57,416 bases of DNA from Paludibacter sp. (lineage in GTDB: Bacteria > Bacteroidota > Bacteroidia > Bacteroidales > Paludibacteraceae): contig JAQUYE010000007.1 of NCBI GenBank assembly GCA_028691965.1, forward strand, positions 1-57,416, read 5' to 3'. Below are positions 45,589 to 55,049 of the stretch, one piece after another. Position 1 is the first letter of the stretch; every line of letters starts with the position of its first letter. Both the position numbers and the translations under genes were made by a program. The notes under the pieces are model-generated. The model did no database searches. It was not told the DNA's origin and saw only the letters and a list, made by a program, of their open reading frames with translations.

Positions 45589-47046
45589 TTATCGTCCTCT
45601 TTCCAATCGCGAGGCATCCAGTCGCAACAACACGAACAGGAGCAGTGTGAAGCCCCAAAGGGAAGAGCCGCCATAGCTGAAAAACGGAAGCGGAATACCG
45701 ATTACGGGCATAATACCCAGCACCATACCCACATTAATCATCAGGTGGAAAAAAAGGATACTTACTACCGAGTAGGCATATACCCGATGAAAGACCTCCT
45801 TCTGACGTTCGGCTATGGTTAGTAATCGCATTAATAATAACCAATAGATGATCAATACGAGGGTCGAACCTATAAATCCATGTTCTTCTCCCACCGTGCA
45901 GAATATAAAGTCGGTATCCTGTTCGGGTACGTATTTTAGCTTTGTTTGTGTGCCGTTCAAAAATCCTTTCCCTGTAAATCCTCCCGAACCGATAGCAATT
46001 TTCGATTGATTTACATTGTAACCGGCTCCGGTAAGGTCGTCTTCCATATTCAACAAGACCTTTATTCGGATCTGGTGGTGGGGCTCCAGCACCTTGTTAA
46101 AAATGATGTCGGAGGCAAATATAAATACCACAGAAACGAGCGCTACAGCTGCTACCCCCGACAGAGAGGGATAACGCCTCAACAGGCCGGTTATGCCCCA
46201 GAATAAGGCGGTGAGGACTACCACGGCTCCTGCAATATAGTTGTAGTTAACCGGAATCCAGTTGTTGACTACTACGGCTATGATACCTGCCGCAATTGTG
46301 CTTCCGGCAATGATAAGACTCTCTTTTTTGTGAGTCTGCGATTTAAAGGAAACCAGAAATTGAATCAACTGAATAAGACCAAGTGCAGCGATTATACCCC
46401 ATGAGCCCTGATTATCGCCTATAATTTCGATACTGAATCGAATAACCACTATAAAAAGAACAATGGCAAGGGAGCCCAGCAGCAATACGATCCCATTCAT
46501 CCCTTCCCGGTAAAACATGAACAGGAATGCAAGAAATACAAGGGCCGATCCGGTTTCTTTCTGTAGGAGAATAAACGCGAAGGGAATAAAAACGATGATA
46601 GCAAGCGGCACCATATCTTTCCAACCCTTAATAACAAAATTATGACGGCTCATGAATTTAGCCAGGGCAAGTGCCGTAGCCATTTTTGCCAGTTCGGCAG
46701 GTTGAAAGCTGACAGGTCCGATTACCAGCCAGGAGCGCGAACCTTTAATTTCGGGCGCCACAAAAATGGTGACTATCAGTAAGAGGAGTACAAAGCCGTA
46801 AATGATGTAAGCAAAATAGTTAAATATCCGGTAATCAAGTAATAAGATAACCCCGCCCAGCACAAGAGCAGAGATTATCCACACAAACTGTTTACCGGTT
46901 CGTTGATCAAAGGATAAAATACTTCCCTCGTAATCAATTTCATAACTGGCACCATAGATACTAACCCAGCCCATTACCACCAGTATGAGGTAGTAAATAA
47001 CGGTAGTCCAGTCGATCGTATGCTGTATATTATCGTTTTTTGACAT
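45589..47046 (-). CDS. rodA: Rod shape-determining protein RodA (SEDS glycosyltransferase)
   Basis: 485 residues from the ATG at 47046 (MSKNDNIQ), which overlaps the mrdA end by 17 bp; a start at 47097 would lie deeper in mrdA. About ten transmembrane helices. SEDS signatures are WLVIGPVSFQPAELAKMATALALAKFM and the C-terminal GIPLPFFSYGGSSLWGF. A 100-residue insertion of extra helices between about 200 and 310, longer than E. coli RodA, is usual in Bacteroidota. It polymerises glycan strands with the PBP2 encoded just upstream. Last gene of the mre operon. Confidence 0.95.
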   Translation of the reverse strand: MSKNDNIQHTIDWTTVIYYLILVVMGWVSIYGASYEIDYEGSILSFDQRTGKQFVWIISALVLGGVILLLDYRIFNYFAYIIYGFVLLLLIVTIFVAPEIKGSRSWLVIGPVSFQPAELAKMATALALAKFMSRHNFVIKGWKDMVPLAIIVFIPFAFILLQKETGSALVFLAFLFMFYREGMNGIVLLLGSLAIVLFIVVIRFSIEIIGDNQGSWGIIAALGLIQLIQFLVSFKSQTHKKESLIIAGSTIAAGIIAVVVNNWIPVNYNYIAGAVVVLTALFWGITGLLRRYPSLSGVAAVALVSVVFIFASDIIFNKVLEPHHQIRIKVLLNMEDDLTGAGYNVNQSKIAIGSGGFTGKGFLNGTQTKLKYVPEQDTDFIFCTVGEEHGFIGSTLVLIIYWLLLMRLLTIAERQKEVFHRVYAYSVVSILFFHLMINVGMVLGIMPVIGIPLPFFSYGGSSLWGFTLLLFVLLRLDASRLERGR

Positions 47047-48865
47047 CCGGATTAGTGGTTGAAGTGGATATTCGTTCAAACAACTCAGTGCGCTCAAGCG
47101 CTCCTTTCAGGTATTTTTCCATCATCAGACTTGCAATCGGGGCTGCCCATGTAGCACCGAAACCTGCATTCTCAACAACTACTGCCACTGCAATAGTAGG
47201 ATTTTCGCGCGGTGCAAATCCTACAAACAGCGAATGGTCTTTCCCCCGGCTATTCTCAACGGTTCCGGTTTTCCCGCACATACTTATATCCGGTATTTTG
47301 TAATGCCGGCCTGTACCGTATTCAAACACCCTCCACATTCCTTCAATAACAACAGGGAAGTAGCTTGAATCTACCACCGTCTGGTGCCGACGAACCTGCA
47401 TGGTGTCGTTGGCATTCAGGTGAGGGGTAATGTAATAGCCTTTATTGGCGATGGCAGCCATACTATTGGCCAGTTGTAAGGGAGTAACCAATACTTCCCC
47501 CTGTCCGATCGAAAGCGAACGAATCGTCATCGCTCTCCAGCCGGTTTCTCCATAATACCGGTTGTAGAATTTCTGAGAAGGGATGTTACCACTTGTCTGT
47601 TCAAAAATATCGCTATCGGCAAACTTTTGTCCCAGTCCGAAACTCTTCATAGCATCTATCCATTCCTGGTAATGCTTTTTGAACAGCAGGTTTTTCTCTC
47701 CATACCCTTCTTTCTCGATGGCAGCTCTGAATCCATACCAGAAATAAGGGTTACAGCTTTGCTCGATAGCGTTCAGTAAGCCTACGGGTGAGCCATGGTG
47801 GTGACTACATTTAATCGGAGATGATCCGGGGCCGTTACAGGGGAACAGACTCCGTTCGGTAATACCGCCCATCTGTTGCAATACAAGTGCCTGGATGGGC
47901 TTAAAAGTGGATCCTGGTGAATATTGAGCCTGGGTAGCTCTGTTCATAAGGGGTTTGGTGGGATCTTTTACAAGCGATGCATAATTAACAGATCGTTGTC
48001 GCCCCACAAGCAGGGAGGGATCAAAAGCAGGATTGCTGACCATAGCTAAAATTTCACCGCTGGAAGGATCGATGGCCACAGCACTTCCCACCTTCCCGTT
48101 CATTAGCTGTTCTCCAAGTTGTTGAAGCTCGATATCAATGGTAAGGTAGAGGTCGGTACCCGCCTTCGGTGCTTCATCCATTTCGCCGTTGCGGTAGTTG
48201 CCCTGGATTCGGCCTTTCGAATCCCTGAGTAGAATCTCAACTCCTTTAACCCCACGAAGCGACGACTCATAGGTATATTCAATACCGTCGCGCCCCGCAT
48301 AATCGCCTTGCCGGTAATAGGAATCTGCTTCTATGTTGCGACGGGATACTTCTCCAATACTACCCAGGATATGTGCACCATGGGGATAGGTATATTCACG
48401 TAAGGTACGGTTTTGGATGTAGAACCCCCTGAATTTATACAGATTCTCCTGAAAGTTGGCGATATCTTCAATACTTAACTGCGACATAAACACCTGCGGG
48501 GTATACGAAGAGTAGCCAAGGTTTTTACGGCGATCTTTAATTTCGGCGATTCGTTCGATGAAGTATTCTTTCGACAGGTTGAGGGCTCTGCAAAAGGCAA
48601 GCGTGTCAAGATCATGAATTTCGCGCATAATAAGCGCCACATCATAAGCCGGTTTGTTATACACCAGGAGCTTATTATTTCTGTCGTACACCAATCCTCG
48701 GGGAGGGTAAATCGTTTTACGTAAAAAGGCATTACTTTCGGCTCCTTGTTTGTAGCGTGTTTCAATGATTTGCAGGCTGAACAGGCGGGCAATATAAATC
48801 AATACGACCACGGTAATTATCCCTGCAATTATCCATCTACGGTTTTGGAGTCGGTCGTTTATCAT
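47030..48865 (-). CDS. mrdA: Penicillin-binding protein 2 (elongation transpeptidase)
   Basis: 611 residues. One N-terminal transmembrane helix (about 10-30), a pedestal/dimerisation domain (about 45-220) and a transpeptidase domain with all three motifs: SxxK at Ser319-Lys322 (SPGSTFKP), SxN at Ser370-Asn372 (SCN) and KTG at 531-533. It cross-links peptidoglycan in lateral wall growth and pairs with RodA. It overlaps mreD by 4 bp and rodA by 17 bp, so the operon is translationally coupled. Confidence 0.96.
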   Translation of the reverse strand: MINDRLQNRRWIIAGIITVVVLIYIARLFSLQIIETRYKQGAESNAFLRKTIYPPRGLVYDRNNKLLVYNKPAYDVALIMREIHDLDTLAFCRALNLSKEYFIERIAEIKDRRKNLGYSSYTPQVFMSQLSIEDIANFQENLYKFRGFYIQNRTLREYTYPHGAHILGSIGEVSRRNIEADSYYRQGDYAGRDGIEYTYESSLRGVKGVEILLRDSKGRIQGNYRNGEMDEAPKAGTDLYLTIDIELQQLGEQLMNGKVGSAVAIDPSSGEILAMVSNPAFDPSLLVGRQRSVNYASLVKDPTKPLMNRATQAQYSPGSTFKPIQALVLQQMGGITERSLFPCNGPGSSPIKCSHHHGSPVGLLNAIEQSCNPYFWYGFRAAIEKEGYGEKNLLFKKHYQEWIDAMKSFGLGQKFADSDIFEQTSGNIPSQKFYNRYYGETGWRAMTIRSLSIGQGEVLVTPLQLANSMAAIANKGYYITPHLNANDTMQVRRHQTVVDSSYFPVVIEGMWRVFEYGTGRHYKIPDISMCGKTGTVENSRGKDHSLFVGFAPRENPTIAVAVVVENAGFGATWAAPIASLMMEKYLKGALERTELFERISTSTTNPDVKKR

Positions 48866-49365
48866 GTCTTACCCGATTTAAGCGATTGTAAGCCAATGAT
48901 TAGCGTAATAGTAACAAAACTGTTCATCAGAATTCTTAGCACAGTCTGACCGGCATTCATAAAACTAAACACTTCCAGGAAGAAGAATGCTGTGTGATGA
49001 AGTAGTACCAGCGTGACTACATATTTAATGAACGGTCCCACTCCGAATCCATAGAAACCCGGAACAGGATTCACACCTTCTTCGATGGAGGTAAAGGCTT
49101 TTATCACCGGATTCCGCAGATAAGCCAACAATACGGTAGCAAAGGCATGAATACCCGGTGTATTCGTGAAAGAGTCGATAATCAGTCCGGTAATAAATCC
49201 CAGTATCAGACTTAACGAGCGCGGGAATCGGGTGGGGAGCAGCAGGATAAAAAGAATGTAGATATAGGGATTGATGAACCCGGAGAAGCGGATGTTATTT
49301 AAAACAAACACCTGTACCAGTAGTACCAGTATAAAACGCGCTATGTTCTGTAAGAAAAGAATCAT
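48862..49365 (-). CDS. mreD: Rod shape-determining protein MreD
   Basis: 167 residues with five or six hydrophobic helices over its whole length. Sequence identity in this family is low; the assignment rests on size, topology (FINPYIYILFILLLPTRFPR, FITGLIIDSF) and position between mreC and mrdA, with 4-bp overlaps on both sides. An inner-membrane member of the elongasome. Confidence 0.9.
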   Translation of the reverse strand: MILFLQNIARFILVLLVQVFVLNNIRFSGFINPYIYILFILLLPTRFPRSLSLILGFITGLIIDSFTNTPGIHAFATVLLAYLRNPVIKAFTSIEEGVNPVPGFYGFGVGPFIKYVVTLVLLHHTAFFFLEVFSFMNAGQTVLRILMNSFVTITLIIGLQSLKSGKT

Positions 49366-50213
49366 GGTTGTTGTGTGACTGATTTTTCAAGCTGGCGTTG
49401 CTCTTCGTAATTTAAATAGTTAATCACCTGTACGTGCGACAAAGTTCTGAAATTGACAGCTAACCTGATTTTTATATCATAATAGGCATCACTTTCGTTG
49501 ATAACGAAATCATCCACCGTCCCGATCAGGATCCCTTCCGGAAATGAGTAGGTATATCCACTGGTGATCAGGGTATCGCCCAGGGCGAATTTAACGTGAC
49601 GTGCTATATCGTTTAGTTTGGTGAATCGATAGTCTTTTCCCTCCCATACGATAGGACCGGAATAGTTATTGCTCTTGAACTTGCTGTTAATTTGAAGCTT
49701 GGGGTTGATTACCGGAATTACTACCGAGAACTTTTCAGTAACTTTAGCTACAATCCCCACTACACCATCTTCGTTTACAACCCCCATATCTACCCGTATG
49801 CCATCACGTTCACCTTTGTTCAGGGTGATGTAGTTTTGCATTTTGTTGGTAGAGTTATGAATTACTTTAGCGTAAATGTACGATATTTCATTCTGAGGAT
49901 CAACCTGAAGTTGGTTTTGGTTTACAGAATCAGCAGGAGCTATCACCTGAAGTTGGTTTTTAAGCTCTACAAGCTGATTTTTCAACTGTGTATTCTCAAG
50001 TGCCAGTCCGTTGTTGGCCTGCCGAAGATAGAAGTATTCCACCACCGAGTTACTCACTTCGTACAAGGAAGCCAGTACGGTATTCCCTGAGGAAAAAAAA
50101 ACGCTTTTCTGGTAGCCGTTATTATTAACGATTAATCCAAACGATAACAATTCGAGCAGTATAAACAGAATTACTACGCTGTATTTTATTAGAAAAGCGA
50201 TGAGTTTCCTCAT
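49362..50213 (-). CDS. mreC: Rod shape-determining protein MreC
   Basis: 283 residues. One transmembrane helix (about 9-30), a coiled-coil stretch (about 60-92, NGLALENTQLKNQLVELKNQL-like heptads) and the MreC beta domains, with YITLNKGERDGIRVDMGVVNEDGVVGIVAKV being the core signature. MreC is periplasmic, dimeric, and links MreB filaments to the PBP2-RodA synthase. It lies 31 bp after mreB and overlaps mreD by 4 bp. Confidence 0.95.
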   Translation of the reverse strand: MRKLIAFLIKYSVVILFILLELLSFGLIVNNNGYQKSVFFSSGNTVLASLYEVSNSVVEYFYLRQANNGLALENTQLKNQLVELKNQLQVIAPADSVNQNQLQVDPQNEISYIYAKVIHNSTNKMQNYITLNKGERDGIRVDMGVVNEDGVVGIVAKVTEKFSVVIPVINPKLQINSKFKSNNYSGPIVWEGKDYRFTKLNDIARHVKFALGDTLITSGYTYSFPEGILIGTVDDFVINESDAYYDIKIRLAVNFRTLSHVQVINYLNYEEQRQLEKSVTQQP

Positions 50214-50244
50214 TATTTCATTACTTCCTCTTTAGTATGATTGA

Positions 50245-51264
50245 TTAACGAATCAGGAATCCGAATTTATCTGCATTTTTAAGTGCAATACCGGTACCTC
50301 TGGCTACAGCTCTCAGGGGGTCTTCTGCGATATGAAACTTTATATTCAACTTATCGGAAAGGCGTTTGTCCAGTCCTCTGAGTAAAGCACCGCCTCCGGC
50401 AAGGTAAATACCCTTTTCCACAATATCAGCATACAATTCGGGAGGTGTTTGTTCCAGGGCGCTAAGAATAGCTGCTTCCATTTTAGAGATCGACTTTTCA
50501 AGGCAATGTGCGATTTCCTGATAGGATACAGGCACTTCCATGGGCAAGGCTGTCATACGGTTCGGACCTCTCACAATATAATCTTCAGGAGCGTCTTCCA
50601 GGTCGGTAAGCGCAGCTCCCACATTAATTTTAATCATTTCGGCAGTACGTTCGCCGATTTTTATATTGTGCATTCTTCCCATATACTCCACAATGTCAGC
50701 GGTAAGGTCATCACCGGCTATACGGATTGATTTGTTGGAAACAATACCACCCAGCGAAATGACAGCAATTTCGGTTGTACCCCCGCCAATATCAACAATC
50801 ATACAGCCAGTAGGGGCTTCCACGTCGATGCCAATACCGATTGCGGCAGCCATGGGTTCATAAATCATATACACTTCGCGTCCACCGGCATGTTCGGATG
50901 AGTCGCGTACAGCACGTATTTCAACTTCCGTACTTCCTGAAGGAATACACACTACCATCTTCAGGGAAGGAGTAAACAGGTAATTTTTAGTCGGAATCAT
51001 TTTAATCATGCCACGAATCATTAACTCAGCGGCATAGAAATCGGCAATTACTCCGTCGCGCAGCGGGCGTACGGTACGAATTCCTTCGTTTTCCTTTCCC
51101 TGCATCTGTCGCGCTTTTTCGCCGATTGCAATAAGTTTATCCGAACGTTTGTCGAGCGCAACCACCGAAGGCTCGTCGACTACTATTTTATCGTTATAAA
51201 TAATGATGGTATTGGCTGTTCCTAAGTCAATAGCTATTTCTTGTGTAAATGAAAAAAGTCCCAT
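50245..51264 (-). CDS. mreB: Rod shape-determining protein MreB (actin homologue)
   Basis: 339 residues from the ATG at 51264 (MGLFSFTQEIAIDLGTANT); a longer start at 51330 runs into purH and gives a foreign leader. Actin-fold nucleotide motifs are present: DLGTANTIIIYND (phosphate 1), IVDIGGGTTEIAVISLGG (phosphate 2) and GIYLAGGGALLRGLD (adenosine). The N-terminal GLFSF could be the membrane-associating helix. It forms filaments guiding wall synthesis. 19 bp downstream of purH, heading mreBCD-mrdA-rodA. Confidence 0.97.
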   Translation of the reverse strand: MGLFSFTQEIAIDLGTANTIIIYNDKIVVDEPSVVALDKRSDKLIAIGEKARQMQGKENEGIRTVRPLRDGVIADFYAAELMIRGMIKMIPTKNYLFTPSLKMVVCIPSGSTEVEIRAVRDSSEHAGGREVYMIYEPMAAAIGIGIDVEAPTGCMIVDIGGGTTEIAVISLGGIVSNKSIRIAGDDLTADIVEYMGRMHNIKIGERTAEMIKINVGAALTDLEDAPEDYIVRGPNRMTALPMEVPVSYQEIAHCLEKSISKMEAAILSALEQTPPELYADIVEKGIYLAGGGALLRGLDKRLSDKLNIKFHIAEDPLRAVARGTGIALKNADKFGFLIR

Positions 51265-51283
51265 GTTGTAGTTTTCTGGAGAA

Positions 51284-52804
51284 TTAATGTTTGAAATGTC
51301 TGAAACCAGTAGTAACCATTGCCAACCCATCGTTGTTACACGAATCGATTGAATCCTGGTCTTTAATTGATCCTCCCGGTTGAATTACGGCTGTTACACC
51401 TGCCTTAGCTGCAATTCCTACACAGTCGGGGAATGGGAAGAAAGCATCCGAAGCCATCACCGATCCGTTAAGATCGAATCCGAACTGGGCAGCTTTTGCA
51501 ATAGCATGTTCCAGCGCATCTACCCGCGAAGTTTGACCCACTCCACTGGCTAACAATTGTTTGTCTTTTGCTAGTACAATTGCATTCGACTTGGTATGCT
51601 TAACTATTTTATTGGCAAATAGCAGGTCCTCAACTTCCTGATCGGTAGGAGCCTTTACGGTTACCAGGTTAAGATTTTCTTCTGTTTCAATCTTAAGGTC
51701 CTTATCCTGCATGAGTACTCCGTTGAGTAAGGAGCGGAATTGACGCTTACGCATCCTGCTGTCTTTCAGGATAAGGATAATCCTGTTTTTCTTTTGTGTA
51801 AGTACTTCCAGTGCATCCAGATCGTAGTCGGGAGCAATGATTACCTCAAAGAACAATTTGTTAATTTCGTCGGCAGTGGCTTTATCAATTACTGCATTCG
51901 TTACCAGTACTCCTCCGAAAGCAGATATCGGATCGCCGGCGAGTGCATCTTTCCAGGCATCGGTTAACACCGGACGGGAAGCAATGCCACAAGCGTTGTT
52001 ATGCTTCAGGATGGCAAAGGTGATATCTTCAAAATCGTTAATCAGATTAACAGCAGCATCTATATCGAGCAAGTTGTTATAGGATATTTCCTTTCCTTGT
52101 AACTGCTCAAACATATCATCAAATTTTCCGAAGAATATACCCTTCTGGTGAGGGTTTTCACCATAGCGAAGTATTTTTGATTCGTTCTCGGCATACCGGA
52201 ACGATGATTCGTCTTCTTTATCGAAGTAGTTGAAAATAGCAGCGTCGTAGGCCGATGAAACTCCAAAAGCCTGAGTAGCAAACCAGCGTCGTTCGTCAAG
52301 GGTGGTTTCAGCTCCGCTTTCGCTCAACACATTCAGAAGGGGTTCGTACTGGTGTTGTGAGGCAATGATAACTACATCCTTGTAATTTTTAGCGGCAGCA
52401 CGTATTAGTGAAATACCACCGATATCAATCTTTTCAATGATGTCGGCTTCTTCGGCACCCGCAGCAACAGTAGCTTCAAAGGGGTACAAGTCGACAATTA
52501 CGAGGTCGATTTCAGGAATTTCGAACGAAGCCATATGCTCCTGGTCGCTTTCAAAATCACGTCGTGATAGAATACCTCCGAAAATCTTAGGGTGTAAAGT
52601 CTTTACACGACCTCCCAGAATTGACGGATATCCGGTTAAATCTTCAACAGCCTGACAAGGTATCTGCAGAGATTCAATGAAGGATTGAGTACCACCTGTT
52701 GAAATAAATTCTACACCCTCTTCGTAGAGTTTCTTAATAATAATGTCTAACTTATCTTTGTGATATACAGAGACTAGTGCTTTTTTGATTTGTCTTTTAT
52801 TCAT
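51284..52804 (-). CDS. purH: Bifunctional AICAR transformylase / IMP cyclohydrolase
   Basis: 506 residues. The N-terminal IMP cyclohydrolase (MGS-like) domain starts KKALVSVYHKDKLDIIIKKL and has STGGTQSFIESL and GGRVKTLHPKIFGGIL; the C-terminal transformylase domain has KHNNACGIA, SAFGGVLVTN and the DAFFPFPDCV and IQPGGSIKDQDSI blocks. It carries out the last two steps of purine synthesis with 10-formyl-THF. Directly upstream of mreB, the usual Bacteroidota arrangement, so purine supply and cell shape share a transcript. Confidence 0.97.
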   Translation of the reverse strand: MNKRQIKKALVSVYHKDKLDIIIKKLYEEGVEFISTGGTQSFIESLQIPCQAVEDLTGYPSILGGRVKTLHPKIFGGILSRRDFESDQEHMASFEIPEIDLVIVDLYPFEATVAAGAEEADIIEKIDIGGISLIRAAAKNYKDVVIIASQHQYEPLLNVLSESGAETTLDERRWFATQAFGVSSAYDAAIFNYFDKEDESSFRYAENESKILRYGENPHQKGIFFGKFDDMFEQLQGKEISYNNLLDIDAAVNLINDFEDITFAILKHNNACGIASRPVLTDAWKDALAGDPISAFGGVLVTNAVIDKATADEINKLFFEVIIAPDYDLDALEVLTQKKNRIILILKDSRMRKRQFRSLLNGVLMQDKDLKIETEENLNLVTVKAPTDQEVEDLLFANKIVKHTKSNAIVLAKDKQLLASGVGQTSRVDALEHAIAKAAQFGFDLNGSVMASDAFFPFPDCVGIAAKAGVTAVIQPGGSIKDQDSIDSCNNDGLAMVTTGFRHFKH

Positions 52805-52965
52805 GCTGGGGGAAAGCTGCTTTTTAAGTGCACAAAGCTACAAAAAAATGTTTATAACTACAAAAGTATTCTCATCGCCGGAGTACTGTTATAAGAACTT
52901 AACTGTTGGATGAAAAATAATTGTTTATTTTGTAGCTTGGTTCATGCTAATTTTAAACGAAAGAT

Positions 52966-54273
52966 ATGATAAACAAGCGACTAATCTCTATCTCTGCATT
53001 GCTTATTTGTTTTTTTTCACTTGTGGAAGCTCAGGGTTTCAGCAATTTCTTTACGGATCAGTCGTGCCGGGTCGACTTAACCTTCGCCGGTAATCACAGT
53101 TCTACTGAGGTTTTCCTGGATAAGGTTCACAGAGAAAGCTTCTGGGGCGGACCGAAACGCTTGTTGACTGAAGACTTTGTGGCAGGGGATTTTCGCTTTC
53201 AGGTGATCGACAGTGCCAGCAATAAACTGATCTACAGGGATGGTTTTAATACGCTGTTTCGGGAGTGGCAGACTACCAGCGAAGCTACCCGAATAAACAG
53301 GAGTTTTGAAAATACTGTGCTGTTTCCGTTTCCCCTGGCTACTGTTGAGCTGCGTATCGACAAGCGTACGGGATACGACAAGTGGGAGCAATTGATGAGT
53401 GTTTTTATTAATCCCGGTGATCTGCTGATCCGACAGCGACCTGCACCGCGTGTTCCCGTAAAGGTTATTCGGATGTCGGCCGAGCCTCATTTGGCGGTGG
53501 ATGTAGCCATTATTGCCGAAGGATATACCAAAAAAGAGATGAAGTTGTTTTACCGTGAAGCTGCCCGCCTTGCTTCCTACCTTTGCAGTCACGAGCCCTT
53601 TATGAGCTATGCGAATAAATTTAATTTTTATGCTATAGCTGCTCCTTCGGACGACCCGGATGTGTCGAGGCCCGAAGAACACAGATGGAAAAATACGGCT
53701 CTGGGTTCTCATTATTATACGTTCTATTCTCCGCGTTACCTTACGAGCCCCGAACACTACAGGATACGGGATATTGCTTCGGCAGTTCCGTATGATGCAA
53801 TTTATATTCTTGCTAATACCGATGAGTATGGCGGAGGGGGAATCTATAATTTTTACGCTTTGACATCAGCTCGTGGACGAACTGCGAGGGAGGTTACGGT
53901 GCATGAGTTCGGGCATTCATTTGCCGGACTTGCCGATGAGTATTTTTACGAACAGGGAGATGTGCTGGATGGTACCTACTCTACCTCAGAAGAACCCTGG
54001 GAGCCTAATATAACTACTATGGTACGGTTTGATACGAAATGGCTGGCGGCCTTGCCGGATGGTACGGAAATACCCACAGCTCTTCCGGAGGACGAAGAGG
54101 GGCTTAAAAGCACTTCAAAATTAGGAGTGTACGAAGGTGCCGGGTATAAGTCAAAAGGTATTTACCGGCCCACACCCGACTGCAGGATGAAAACAAATGC
54201 TGCGGATTCTTTTTGCCCGGTATGCAGTGAGGCCGTAAAACAACGCATTTTAATGCTTACCCAATCAGAATAA
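52966..54273 (+). CDS. M64-family (IgA-peptidase-type) metallopeptidase
   Basis: 435 residues with a signal peptide (1-23, ending VEAQG). An N-terminal beta-rich domain of about 130 residues (M64_N-like) precedes the metalloprotease domain. The zinc site is HEFGH at 313-317, followed by FAGLADEYFYEQ, which supplies the third ligand region of M64 enzymes. Two cysteines near the end (FCPVC) may be structural. No T9SS sorting domain, so it is predicted periplasmic or surface-retained by another route. Peptidases of this family include an IgA1-cleaving enzyme; the substrate here is unknown. The next gene is convergent, 2 bp away. Confidence 0.9.
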   Translation: MINKRLISISALLICFFSLVEAQGFSNFFTDQSCRVDLTFAGNHSSTEVFLDKVHRESFWGGPKRLLTEDFVAGDFRFQVIDSASNKLIYRDGFNTLFREWQTTSEATRINRSFENTVLFPFPLATVELRIDKRTGYDKWEQLMSVFINPGDLLIRQRPAPRVPVKVIRMSAEPHLAVDVAIIAEGYTKKEMKLFYREAARLASYLCSHEPFMSYANKFNFYAIAAPSDDPDVSRPEEHRWKNTALGSHYYTFYSPRYLTSPEHYRIRDIASAVPYDAIYILANTDEYGGGGIYNFYALTSARGRTAREVTVHEFGHSFAGLADEYFYEQGDVLDGTYSTSEEPWEPNITTMVRFDTKWLAALPDGTEIPTALPEDEEGLKSTSKLGVYEGAGYKSKGIYRPTPDCRMKTNAADSFCPVCSEAVKQRILMLTQSE

Positions 54274-54275
54274 GT

Positions 54276-55037
54276 TCAGCCCTTTTCAGTCAGGTATTTC
54301 CAGTAACGCTTTGGCAGGTGCTGCCGGTGTAGTTTCGGATTGATTCGTTCTTTGATGGTAATGGCTTTGAAGTACTTTTTCCAGAGCTGCTGGTAAAGTT
54401 GTTCGTTATCAGCCAGAAGCTCTTCGTTAATTTTCCCATCGGGGAAAAGAGATGTATCGGTGAAACTTACTTCGGTCAATTTCCGGGTATTGAAATGCAT
54501 ACCATAGTTGCGCCCCGTATCGTAAATGATCCATTCCTGATCGGCATAGCGGTTTTTAAAGTGTGTAACTATCAGGGGGATTACATTATAATCGGGATGG
54601 ATGGGGGCAAAGTAGGTGTCGTCGGCTGTCTTCTGAAACCGTATAAATTCGATCATCCGATGTTTTTCCTTACTTACCTTCTGTGCTAGCTGTCGGAGTT
54701 GGAGCACGTCTTTGTCGGCAAAATTGGTTTCGATTGAATAGGGGCTGTCGAATGTTTTACAAATATACCGGTAGATTAACTCGTCGGCACCGGGTAGTTC
54801 CGACAACCACGCGTAGCTGATCATGTTAAGGGTATTCTTTTCGACTTTTTTTTCGAGCGACTTCCATACCCGTTCCGTTTTTTCAGATTCAGTATAAACG
54901 GTATGACTAGTTACGGTAAAAAGCGGTTCGGGTTCGTTAAAGGCTAAAAGTTGCTCCGGGAAGCTTCGCCGCAGGTAAGCGTCGAAAACAACCGAGAGCA
55001 AACCCTCAAAGCTTTTATCGTAGTGGAAAATAATCAT
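54276..55037 (-). CDS. Putative DNA metabolism protein, TIGR03915/DUF4130 type
   Basis: 253 residues, starting MIIFHYDKSFEGLLSVVFDAYLRR, characteristic of this family. The C-terminal domain (about 150-253) has FAPIHPDYNVIPLIVTHFKNRYADQEWIIYDTGRNYGMHFNT, the DUF4130 core. In other genomes this protein is nearly always beside the radical-SAM protein found here 12 bp upstream; a joint role in DNA repair or base modification is proposed from that linkage, not from biochemistry known to me. Confidence 0.85.
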   Translation of the reverse strand: MIIFHYDKSFEGLLSVVFDAYLRRSFPEQLLAFNEPEPLFTVTSHTVYTESEKTERVWKSLEKKVEKNTLNMISYAWLSELPGADELIYRYICKTFDSPYSIETNFADKDVLQLRQLAQKVSKEKHRMIEFIRFQKTADDTYFAPIHPDYNVIPLIVTHFKNRYADQEWIIYDTGRNYGMHFNTRKLTEVSFTDTSLFPDGKINEELLADNEQLYQQLWKKYFKAITIKERINPKLHRQHLPKRYWKYLTEKG

Positions 55038-55049
55038 TCAGCGTGTTCT

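Noticed and set aside
53077-53757. 226-codon minus-strand ORF inside the M64 peptidase gene
   Set aside because: Fully antisense to a clear peptidase with signal peptide and HEFGH motif; basic composition typical of a shadow frame.
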